NCBI GenBank assembly: GCA_027048265.1
Contig: JALTXS010000022.1
Coordinates: 1 to 5,972, forward strand
Origin: Desulfurococcales archaeon
GTDB lineage: Archaea; Thermoproteota; Thermoprotei_A; Sulfolobales; Fervidicoccaceae
Reading direction: 5' to 3'
DNA: 5,972 nt
The translations under genes were made by a program, and so were the position numbers. Below the pieces are notes generated by a model. The model was not told the DNA's origin. It searched no databases and saw nothing but the letters and a program-made list of their open reading frames with translations. Of the stretch, positions 1 through 5,710 are shown piece by piece. Numbering within the stretch: position 1 is the first letter of the stretch; every line of letters begins with the position of its first letter.

Positions 1-1221
1 TCTTCGAGGCCCCTGCTTGTCTTCTGGGAGACCACGAAGGCCTGCGGCCTGGCTTGCAAGCACTGTCGGGCAGAGGCTATAGAGAAGCCTCTCCCCGGGG
101 AACTTGGCCTCAAGGAGTCTCTGGACCTGGTGGAACAGGTGGCTGGCTTCGGGGACCCCAAACCCATATTGGTGATAACAGGGGGAGACCCCCTCCTAAA
201 ACAGGGGGTCTGGAGGATTATAGAGAGAGCTGTTGAGAAGGGCCTTCGAGTTGCCCTCGCCCCCAGTGTCACGCCCCTGCTCACTAAGGAGACCATTAAG
301 CGCATAGTCGAAGCCGGGGTCGCGGGCGTCTCCCTGAGCCTGGACAGCCCCTACGAGGAGGTCCACGACCGAATAAGGGGCGTAAAGGGGACGTGGAGAA
401 GGACCATTGAGGCCATACGAGAATTCCTCTCTTATGGCATACACGTCCAGGTTAACACGGTTATCATGAAGGACACGGTCGATGGTCTGCCTCACATGGT
501 GAAGCTCCTAGACGACCTCGGCGTGGGTACCTGGGAGCCCTTTTACCTCATCCCCGTGGGGAGGGCCTGGAGGCAAATGGACCTATCGCCCGCAGAGTGG
601 GAGGATGTGAGCCACTTCCTTTACCAGGCCTCCAAGTATGGCATCACGATAAGGACGGTGGAGGGCCCCATGTTCAGGAGGGTCTCCCTCCTTAGGAGGG
701 CCCTTGAGAAGAAGGGACTTGACCCCGACGAGTATCTTGAGACGGGGCCCCTGTACAGGAGGCTGTACCGGGAACTGGTGGACCTCATGGGTCCTCCGAG
801 GGGTGAGCCTAGGGCACAGACCACGGGGACACGGGATGGTAATGGCATCATATTCGTCTCGCATGATGGGCTTGTATCGCCAAGCGGCTTCCTGCCCCTC
901 GCGCTGGGGAGCGTCAGGAGGGAGGGCCTTGTAGCAATCTACCGTGAACATCCCCTGCTTAAGAGGATAAGGAATGCGGAGTTCCGGGGCAGGTGCGGCT
1001 CCTGTGAGTTCAGGGAGATATGTGGTGGGAGCCGGGCCCGGGCCTACGCTTATACTGGGGACGCCCTGGGCGAGGACCCCGCCTGTCCCTATGAGCCTGG
1101 TTTCCTAGACGCCCTCCTAGAGAGGGCGGGTATGGGGCCCCGGGAGTTCTGGGGCCTTGTTGAAGAGATGCGTCGGAGGGGAGCCATGCATGGGAGAGGT
1201 CACGGGCCTAGGGGAGCTTGA
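1..1221 (+). CDS. ahbD: AhbD-like radical SAM/SPASM protein, putative heme synthase (5' partial)
   Basis: The reading frame is open from base 1 and lacks its start, which must lie just upstream of the window. The radical SAM CX3CX2C motif (C-GLA-C-KH-C) is at bases 43-66 and binds the 4Fe-4S cluster that cleaves S-adenosylmethionine. A TGGDP motif, a variant of the family's GGEP, is at 178-192. The C-terminal SPASM-like region has cysteines at 994, 1003, 1021 and 1084 (CX2CX5C, then C), which should hold an auxiliary cluster. AhbD converts Fe-coproporphyrin III to heme b by oxidative decarboxylation of two propionates in the cytoplasm. The start of the protein (VFWETTKACG, then CKHCRAEA) and the PSGFLPL segment resemble AhbD and the closely related TIGR04053 SPASM family. 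The assignment to AhbD rather than that sister family rests mainly on the adjacent siroheme decarboxylase and AhbC-type genes. The GTG at 130 is internal, because starting there would remove the cysteine motif. The 3' end overlaps the next gene by 32 bases, suggesting translational coupling. Confidence 0.72.
   Translation, partial: SSRPLLVFWETTKACGLACKHCRAEAIEKPLPGELGLKESLDLVEQVAGFGDPKPILVITGGDPLLKQGVWRIIERAVEKGLRVALAPSVTPLLTKETIKRIVEAGVAGVSLSLDSPYEEVHDRIRGVKGTWRRTIEAIREFLSYGIHVQVNTVIMKDTVDGLPHMVKLLDDLGVGTWEPFYLIPVGRAWRQMDLSPAEWEDVSHFLYQASKYGITIRTVEGPMFRRVSLLRRALEKKGLDPDEYLETGPLYRRLYRELVDLMGPPRGEPRAQTTGTRDGNGIIFVSHDGLVSPSGFLPLALGSVRREGLVAIYREHPLLKRIRNAEFRGRCGSCEFREICGGSRARAYAYTGDALGEDPACPYEPGFLDALLERAGMGPREFWGLVEEMRRRGAMHGRGHGPRGA
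1175..1183 (+). promoter_or_regulatory. Ribosome binding site of the siroheme decarboxylase gene
   Basis: The purine run GGAGGGGAG lies inside the end of the upstream gene and ends 6 bases before the ATG at 1190. It favours that ATG over the TTG at 1157, which would add 11 residues (including two cysteines) ahead of the conserved start of the protein. Confidence 0.6.
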
Positions 1222-2173
1222 AAAGAGGGCCCTCATGCACCTTCAGTACGAGTTCCCCCTAACCCCCGACCCCGTGGGGGATACTGCCCATGCCCTGGGC
1301 GTGGACAGGGGCCTGCTCCTGTCCAGGCTGAGGGAGCTGGTCAAGGAGGGGAAGCTCAAGAGGATTGGTTTTTACTTCAACTTCAGGGCCGCGAGGCTGG
1401 TGGGGGCCCTTGTGGCCTATCGTGCCCTTGGGCAGAGCTTCAACCGTGTGGTTGAGTTGCTTAACAGGGACCCGCTTGTGACGCACAACTTTGAGAGGAG
1501 TCATCCACGTTACAACATCTGGGCTGTTATGAAGGCTGAGAGCCGCGAGAAGCTGATAGAGAAGGCCGAGGGGATTGCCAGCGAAGCTGGAGCGGGGGAT
1601 CTTGTGATACTCTTCTCAAAGCGGACTCTCAAGCTGAGCGTTAAGTACGACCTCTATACGGGGATATCTAGGGCGGGGAGATGGTCAATGATAAACCCTA
1701 GCCCACCCGCGCCCGAGGAGCTGGGCGCCACCCTGCAGCTCGCGAAGGACCTGAGGGTCCTGCCTCTTGTGGAGAGGCCCTACCGCGTTATCGGTGAGAA
1801 GCATAGGCTCTCGGAGGACGAGGTCCTTGAGAAGGCTGAGAGGATGCTCCGGGAAGGGATACTCGGGGACCCCGGTGCCGCGCTAGATGGCCACAGGATA
1901 GGGTTCACCGAGAACGCGATGACGGTTGTGGCGGGCGACGGGCTCGAGGAGGCCTGCAGGAACATTGTAAAAGAGGTTCCCGAGGCCACGCATGTGGTCT
2001 TCCGCGAGCCCTATCCCCCGGGGAAGTGGAGGCACAACTGCTACTTCATGACCCACGCCACCAGCCGGAGGGTGCTGGAGGAGAGGATAGGAGAGTCCCT
2101 GGCAAGGGTGGGGGTGGACAACTACATGATAATATACAGTCTCAGGGACCTGAAACCAGGTGTAATAAGGTGA
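1190..2173 (+). CDS. ahbAB: Fused siroheme decarboxylase AhbA-AhbB (two tandem Lrp/AsnC-like modules)
   Basis: This 327-residue protein contains two copies of the AhbA/AhbB (NirD/NirL-like) module. Each has an AsnC-type winged helix and an Lrp-like ferredoxin-fold half. Module 1 covers roughly residues 8-157: FPLTPDP near 22, KRIGFYF at 58-63, VTHN at 97-100, then RYNIW. Module 2 covers roughly 178-322: LPLVERPY at 191-198, REGIL at 221-225, GFTENAM at 238-244, ATHVVFREPYP at 266-276, then HNCYFMTH at 282-289. A proline-rich linker (about 168-177) joins them. The enzyme removes the C12 and C18 acetate carboxyls of siroheme to give 12,18-didecarboxysiroheme. In this family the DNA-binding-like fold serves catalysis, and the conserved histidines (here H99, H268, H282, H289) are candidate substrate-binding or catalytic residues. 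AhbA and AhbB are separate heterodimer subunits in Desulfovibrio, while NirDL fusions occur in heme d1 pathways. By that analogy module 1 is AhbA/NirD-like and module 2 AhbB/NirL-like. A heme d1 role is less likely because no other nir gene is visible. The stop lies 6 bases before the next start. Confidence 0.85.
   Translation: MGEVTGLGELEKRALMHLQYEFPLTPDPVGDTAHALGVDRGLLLSRLRELVKEGKLKRIGFYFNFRAARLVGALVAYRALGQSFNRVVELLNRDPLVTHNFERSHPRYNIWAVMKAESREKLIEKAEGIASEAGAGDLVILFSKRTLKLSVKYDLYTGISRAGRWSMINPSPPAPEELGATLQLAKDLRVLPLVERPYRVIGEKHRLSEDEVLEKAERMLREGILGDPGAALDGHRIGFTENAMTVVAGDGLEEACRNIVKEVPEATHVVFREPYPPGKWRHNCYFMTHATSRRVLEERIGESLARVGVDNYMIIYSLRDLKPGVIR
2169..2173 (+). promoter_or_regulatory. Ribosome binding site of the AhbC-type gene, overlapping the upstream stop
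   Basis: GGTGA overlaps the TGA stop of the preceding gene and sits 6 bases before the GTG at 2180. This supports the GTG over the in-frame ATG at 2198 and implies translation coupled to the upstream gene. Confidence 0.55.
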
Positions 2174-2179
2174 GGGCCT

Positions 2180-3388
2180 GTGATACCCGTTAGCGTCATG
2201 GCAGTGGGCCGGGGAACGGTCTCAACCAAGATAAAGAAACACTATGGCAAGGGGAGGCCCTCGCGCTTCTCCAGTGTCTTCCGCCCCATCGTCTTCTGGA
2301 ACATAACCTACAGGTGCAACCTGGACTGCATCCACTGCTACATAAACGCCCGGCCCACAGAAGACCCCCGAGAACTGGGAGCCAGGGACCTCCTGAGGCT
2401 CGCGGGCGAGATGAGGGAGATAGGAATACCCCTCATAGTAGTCTCGGGGGGAGAGCCCCTCGCCTCCCCCAAGTTCTGGCCTCTGGCCGAGGACCTCGCC
2501 AGGAACGGCCCCAAGTGGAGCCTGAGCACCAACGGCACGCTGATAACAAGGGAGACCGCCCAGCGTCTGAGGGAGCTCAAGGTCAGCTACGTTGGCATCA
2601 GCCTTGACAGCATAAGGGAAGAGGAGCACGACGCGTTCCGGGGGGTGAGGGGGGCCTACAGGGCGACCATGAGGGGCATAAGGAACTCGGTTGAAGAGGG
2701 CCTCGACACGGGGATTAGGATGACCCTCACCCGTACAAGCATAGATGAGGCCCCCCGGATAGTGGACATGGCGAGGGAGATGGGGGTTAGGAGGATAAGC
2801 TTCTACCTCCTTGACTCCACTGGTAGGGCTCAGGGGATGAAGGGGGAGCTCCCCACCCCCGGGCAGATGAGTGGGTTCATAGAGGAGATAATCAGGCTCT
2901 CCAACAAGTACGACGGCGACCCCGAGATACTGGTGGTACGGGGCAACTTCGCCGGGATACTAGCAGGCCACATCCTATCCAAGACAAGGGAGGACTTCCT
3001 CCAATACCTCCAGATGGTGGGCGCCCAGGGGGACTGTGGCCGCAAGACTGTAAGCATCTACCCCGACGGAACGGTGAGGCCCTGCCAGTTCCTCGAGAAA
3101 CACATAATAGGTGACGTGAAGACCCAGAGGCTCCGCGACATACTCAGCCCCGAGAACAGGCTCCTACGCCCCTTCCTAGAAACCCACCAGAGGCTAAGGG
3201 GGCCCAAGTGCTCCAAATGCCCCTTCAAGGCCGCCTGCGGAGGGGGGAGCCGTAACAGGGCACTCTCGGTAACGGGGGACTTCTGGGGAGACGACCCCCT
3301 CTGCCCCATAGACCCCCAGGAGATCGCTAGGAAATGGAGTGTGTCAGAGGAGGACGTGCTGAGGGCGATTGGTGCCGCCGCCTACTAG
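2180..3388 (+). CDS. ahbC: AhbC/NirJ-type radical SAM/SPASM protein, putative 12,18-didecarboxysiroheme deacetylase
   Basis: This 402-residue protein is near the usual length of about 390-400 for AhbC. The radical SAM motif C46-X3-C50-X2-C53 sits in FWNITYRCNLDC, followed by HCY, the form typical of NirJ and AhbC rather than AhbD. SGGEPL is at 89-94 and a SLDS motif at 141-144. The C-terminal SPASM domain carries C286, C302 (RPCQF), C344-X2-C347-X5-C353 (followed by GGGSRNRA) and C375, enough ligands for an auxiliary 4Fe-4S cluster. AhbC removes the C2 and C7 acetate side chains of 12,18-didecarboxysiroheme to give Fe-coproporphyrin III, the AhbD substrate. The gene follows the siroheme decarboxylase by 6 bases, which supports this role. 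The GTG start at 2180 has a GGTGA ribosome binding site; the first 30 or so residues are basic and poorly conserved, so a start at 2198 cannot be excluded. The gene is strongly GC-rich with C-ending codons. A NirJ role in heme d1 synthesis is the main alternative. Confidence 0.82.
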   Translation: MIPVSVMAVGRGTVSTKIKKHYGKGRPSRFSSVFRPIVFWNITYRCNLDCIHCYINARPTEDPRELGARDLLRLAGEMREIGIPLIVVSGGEPLASPKFWPLAEDLARNGPKWSLSTNGTLITRETAQRLRELKVSYVGISLDSIREEEHDAFRGVRGAYRATMRGIRNSVEEGLDTGIRMTLTRTSIDEAPRIVDMAREMGVRRISFYLLDSTGRAQGMKGELPTPGQMSGFIEEIIRLSNKYDGDPEILVVRGNFAGILAGHILSKTREDFLQYLQMVGAQGDCGRKTVSIYPDGTVRPCQFLEKHIIGDVKTQRLRDILSPENRLLRPFLETHQRLRGPKCSKCPFKAACGGGSRNRALSVTGDFWGDDPLCPIDPQEIARKWSVSEEDVLRAIGAAAY

Positions 3389-3410
3389 CAGTAACACTAT
3401 CTCCTTCCCC

Positions 3411-3417
3411 ATAAAAT
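3411..3417 (+). promoter_or_regulatory. Possible internal TATA-like element before the precorrin-2 dehydrogenase gene
   Basis: The 38-base gap after the AhbC-type gene holds ATAAAAT. It is too close to the ATG at 3427 to drive a transcript starting upstream of it. It lies about 31 bases before the ATG at 3445, which would suit a nearly leaderless transcript starting around 3440. A pyrimidine tract (CTCCTTCCCC) precedes it instead of a purine-rich BRE, so this is weak evidence for an independent promoter. Confidence 0.25.
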
Positions 3418-3426
3418 GGTGGAAGC

Positions 3427-4164
3427 ATGTCGAGCGGTGAGTTCATGCCTTTCTACCTGAGGCTCGAGGGATTCAGCGTCGCTGTGCTGGGCGGTGGAAG
3501 CGTTGGGGTAAGGAAGGCACGGTACTTCGCCAGGGCGGGGGCCGAAGTTTCGATCTATGCCCTAACGCTCTCAGGTGCCTCTAAGGAGGAAGTTCTTAGC
3601 GAGGGGATTGTGTTTTATGAGACTGATTTGGCCGATGATGGGGTAGTGAGTGAAATAGTTGATTCCCATGACGTTATTGTCATAGCGTTGAGCGACAGGC
3701 GCTTGGCCGAGAAAATTTCCAGAGAAGCCACGCGTCGGGGCAAACTGGTTAACAACGCGGTGGAAGCGAGCCACGGTAACATGATAGTGCCTTTCCATAG
3801 GAGGGTTTGGGGAGGAGGAATAGGAATTGCCGTGACCAGTTATGGGGAGTCGGGGATAGCGGCTCGGAGGCTACTTGATAGGCTAAGCGATTTTGCTGAA
3901 ACTTTGGTAGAGTTGCGAGAGATGCACAGGTTACTATCCTTTGTGAAGAGGGCTGCCAAGGAGTGTATCGAAGATGCGGGGAGGCGTATTGCCCTTTACT
4001 TTTATCTCGCAGACCACCCCCGGAGAGATGATCACCTCACCAGGGGCATTAGTGCCTTGGTGGAGACTCTGAGTGAGGTCCTGGGGGACGTTGAGCTTGA
4101 GTGTTTCAAGAGAGCCTTGGGAAAGGAGCCGTTGATTAAAGCAGGGGGAACCGGCCAGCAGTAG
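3427..4164 (+). CDS. sirC: Precorrin-2 dehydrogenase / sirohydrochlorin ferrochelatase family (SirC/Met8/CysG N-terminal)
   Basis: The 245-residue protein opens with MPFYLRLEGFSVAVLGGG at residues 7-24, the hallmark N-terminus of the CysG-N/Met8/SirC family. A Rossmann NAD-binding loop GGGSVGVRKA is at 22-31. The ALSDRRL stretch (87-93), VNN (108-110) and TSYGESGIAARRL (137-149, the family's STGGxSP-type loop) follow, and the C-terminal third is helical and less conserved. The enzyme oxidises precorrin-2 to sirohydrochlorin with NAD+; some members also insert iron to form siroheme. There is no CobA-like methyltransferase domain, so this is the stand-alone form. It would supply the siroheme used by the three upstream genes. 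Where most members read VNVVDD, this one reads VNNAVE, so the expected aspartate is missing. The start may be ATG 3427 (GGTGG at 3418-3422) or ATG 3445 (GGTGAG at 3436-3441). GC content and T-ending codons differ from the upstream gene. Confidence 0.85.
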   Translation: MSSGEFMPFYLRLEGFSVAVLGGGSVGVRKARYFARAGAEVSIYALTLSGASKEEVLSEGIVFYETDLADDGVVSEIVDSHDVIVIALSDRRLAEKISREATRRGKLVNNAVEASHGNMIVPFHRRVWGGGIGIAVTSYGESGIAARRLLDRLSDFAETLVELREMHRLLSFVKRAAKECIEDAGRRIALYFYLADHPRRDDHLTRGISALVETLSEVLGDVELECFKRALGKEPLIKAGGTGQQ

Positions 4165-4201
4165 CCCGAAGTCATCAAAATCAGGTTCTGCTTTACTGGC
4201 C

Positions 4202-4209
4202 TTTATAAG
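4202..4209 (+). promoter_or_regulatory. Candidate TATA box (distal) for merA
   Basis: TTTATAAG matches the archaeal TATA consensus closely. A transcript would start near 4230, leaving a leader of about 105 bases. The sequence is near-palindromic (CTTTATAAGC), so it could also serve the minus strand, although no minus-strand gene follows nearby. No clear purine-rich BRE precedes it. Confidence 0.4.
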
Positions 4210-4236
4210 CGCTGTAAGTACCGAACACGTATCGCC

Positions 4237-4264
4237 GTTCCACTTCAACATAAATAAAGTGAAC
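4237..4264 (+). promoter_or_regulatory. Inverted repeat flanking a TATA-like element: candidate operator/promoter of merA
   Basis: The left arm GTTCCACTT (4237-4245) pairs with the right arm AAGTGAAC (4257-4264) apart from one extra C in the left arm. Between and slightly into the right arm lies CATAAATAAA (4249-4258), a TATA-like element that would start a transcript near 4280, with a leader of roughly 55 bases. A repressor bound here would block TBP/TFB, a common archaeal arrangement. Characterised archaeal mer operons are controlled by an ArsR-type MerR repressor at the promoter. No regulator gene is present in the window. Confidence 0.4.
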
Positions 4265-4323
4265 AACAGAAGCAACTCTTCTCCAACAAGAACAACCAAT
4301 TTCTCACCAGACTTGAAACGCAG

Positions 4324-4333
4324 AGGTGGTGAT
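4324..4333 (+). promoter_or_regulatory. Strong ribosome binding site of merA
   Basis: GAGGTGGTGA contains two overlapping anti-16S matches (GAGGTG and GGTGA). It ends 3 bases before the ATG at 4337, with the core GAGGTG ending 7 bases before it. This fixes the start at the ATG right before the flavin-binding motif. Confidence 0.7.
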
Positions 4334-4336
4334 TAC

Positions 4337-5710
4337 ATGAAGGCTTCGTATGACCTCATTGTTATTGGTGGCGGAGCGGCCGGGTTCTCCGCGGTGACCT
4401 ATGCCGCCGAGCAGGGTGTTCGTGTGGCCCTGGTCACCAATGGGCCGCTGGGGGGCACCTGTGTGAACTATGGATGCGTTCCCTCCAAGTACCTTCTAAC
4501 AACACTGGCGCTTTACAAGAGGATTGGAAAGAGCGTTGAGTGGGCGGATATCATGGAAAAAGCTGTGGAGTTCTCCGCGGGACTCAGGGCTGAGAAGTAT
4601 GAGCAATTGCTGGAATCCCTAGACGTTGACCTCTATAGGGGGAACGCCCGTTTCACTGGCCCCCACAGCATAAGGGTTGATGACACCACCCTGTGGTTTG
4701 ATAAGGCGATAATAGCAGTGGGGGGCAGGACAGTGGCCCCTCCCGTGGATGGTGTTGATATGGTCAGGGAAAGGCTCCTAGACAACGAGCTGCTGTTCGG
4801 GAGCAAGGTTAGGGAACTGGAGAGCGTCGTTGTCATTGGGGGTAGGGCACAGGGCGTTGAGGTTGCACAGATTCTCGCCAGGGCTGGTGTACGGGTCACC
4901 CTACTCCAGCGCAGCCCTCGTCTCCTGCCCAGCGAGGAGCCTGAGGCGGGCAAGTACATGGCGAAGGTGCTTGAGGACGATGGCGTTGAGGTGCTGACTG
5001 GAGTGTCCCTAGCGCGGTTCGATAGGGGCTCCAACGGGTATGTTTCGATAAGGTTTACGCGTGGGGGCGAGCCTATGGTGAGGGAGGCCAAGTACGTGTA
5101 CCTTGCAACTGGGAGGAGGCCCAAGCTACAGGATATGGGCCTGGAGAGGGTTGGTGTCAGGGTTAGCAAAGAGGGTTTCATAGAAGTTGACTCAAGGCTG
5201 AGGGCTGCCCCCAACATATATGCCGCGGGGGACTGTATTGGTGAGCCCATGCTAGAACCCGTTGCCGCGCGTGAGGGATATGTTGCGGCAGTGAACGCGC
5301 TGGGCGGGGACCTCTCCATGGACTATACTGTGGTTCCCCGGGCTGTGTTCACCGACCCCGAGTACGCCACAGTGGGCCTAACTGAGGCCGAGCTAGCACG
5401 GAGGATAAAGGCCTGCTCGTGCAGAGTCGTGGACCTCTCCACCGTTCCCAAGGCCCGGATATTGGGCCGGGACTACGGGTTTGTCAAGATGGTCGTGGAC
5501 CCCCGGGATAAGAGGGTTGTGGGCGTGCACATGCTTGCCCCTAACGCGTCCGAGGCCATACACGAGGCAGCCCTGGCGATAAGGGCGGGGATGACCATAG
5601 ATGATATTATTGATACTATACATGTTTTCCCTACGGTGTCGGAGGCGCTCAAGTATGCTGCCCTAGCCTTTTATAGGAACGTCTATAAGATGCCCTGTTG
5701 CCTACTGTAA
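4337..5710 (+). CDS. merA: Mercuric reductase (MerA type, no HMA domain)
   Basis: This 457-residue cytoplasmic flavoprotein belongs to the class I pyridine nucleotide-disulfide reductases and would reduce Hg(II) to volatile Hg(0) with NAD(P)H. FAD is bound by GGGAAG (11-16), ATGR (257-260) and AGDC (297-300). The redox-active disulfide is C42/C47 in GGTCVNYGCVPSK. The second nucleotide-binding loop is GGRAQG (168-173), and an arginine after the following strand (QRS, 191-193) hints at NADPH. The dimerisation domain starts near 330. Two features separate it from dihydrolipoamide dehydrogenase. The catalytic His of the HxHPTxSE motif is Phe431 (HVFPTVSE), and the C-terminus ends in MPCCLL, with the vicinal Cys454/Cys455 pair that passes Hg(II) to the active site in MerA. 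The N-terminal heavy-metal-binding domain of many bacterial MerA proteins is absent. The tyrosine found in the bacterial FPYLTMVE segment is also absent, because the local sequence is shorter. It probably has its own promoter, separated by 172 bases from the heme cluster. Confidence 0.85.
   Translation: MKASYDLIVIGGGAAGFSAVTYAAEQGVRVALVTNGPLGGTCVNYGCVPSKYLLTTLALYKRIGKSVEWADIMEKAVEFSAGLRAEKYEQLLESLDVDLYRGNARFTGPHSIRVDDTTLWFDKAIIAVGGRTVAPPVDGVDMVRERLLDNELLFGSKVRELESVVVIGGRAQGVEVAQILARAGVRVTLLQRSPRLLPSEEPEAGKYMAKVLEDDGVEVLTGVSLARFDRGSNGYVSIRFTRGGEPMVREAKYVYLATGRRPKLQDMGLERVGVRVSKEGFIEVDSRLRAAPNIYAAGDCIGEPMLEPVAAREGYVAAVNALGGDLSMDYTVVPRAVFTDPEYATVGLTEAELARRIKACSCRVVDLSTVPKARILGRDYGFVKMVVDPRDKRVVGVHMLAPNASEAIHEAALAIRAGMTIDDIIDTIHVFPTVSEALKYAALAFYRNVYKMPCCLL

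Larger units (their letters stand above)
4165..4336. other. Intergenic region upstream of merA
   Basis: The 172-base stretch between the precorrin-2 dehydrogenase and mercuric reductase genes is AT-richer than the flanking genes. It holds two TATA-like elements (around 4202 and 4249), an imperfect inverted repeat around the second, a direct GAACAAC repeat (4261-4267 and 4290-4296), and a G-poor, A/C-rich leader from about 4261 to 4320 with little secondary-structure potential beyond a weak AGAAG/CTTCT pairing (4268-4279). The merA frame stays open through the region, and a GTG at 4259 could give a 26-residue low-complexity extension. The strong ribosome binding site at 4324-4333 argues against using it. 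No convincing small gene or structured RNA is seen. Confidence 0.6.

Noticed and set aside
130..1221. GTG at 130 as the start of the first radical SAM gene
   Set aside because: The frame is open to base 1 and the CX3CX2C motif at 43-66 lies upstream of 130 in the same frame, so the true start is outside the window.
1190..2173. Lrp/AsnC-family transcription regulator
   Set aside because: The protein has two full modules with siroheme decarboxylase motifs (THN; GFTENAM; HNCYFMTH) and sits between ahbC- and ahbD-type genes. Its winged-helix-like segments are normal for AhbA/B.
4150..4210. Possible C/D-box small RNA on the minus strand (CTGA followed by TGATGA around 4184-4171)
   Set aside because: The two boxes are in D'-C' order, but I find no outer C box upstream or D box downstream at suitable distance, so it is probably chance.
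3934..4299. 121-residue minus-strand frame crossing the intergenic region before merA
   Set aside because: Most of it is antisense to the end of the precorrin-2 dehydrogenase gene, and it has no recognisable motif or clear ribosome binding site.
4259..4336. In-frame GTG start adding 26 residues to mercuric reductase
   Set aside because: The extension is low-complexity (Asn, Ser, Thr-rich), overlaps the putative promoter repeat, and has no ribosome binding site. The ATG at 4337 has a strong one and directly precedes the FAD-binding strand.
4633..5319. 228-residue open frame on the minus strand opposite mercuric reductase
   Set aside because: It is rich in Ser, Thr and Pro, has no recognisable domain, and lies wholly antisense to a well-supported gene. 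This is typical of a GC-rich shadow frame.
4337..5710. Dihydrolipoamide dehydrogenase as the identity of the flavoprotein
   Set aside because: The catalytic His of the HxHPTxSE motif is replaced by Phe, and the C-terminus carries a vicinal Cys-Cys pair characteristic of mercuric reductase.
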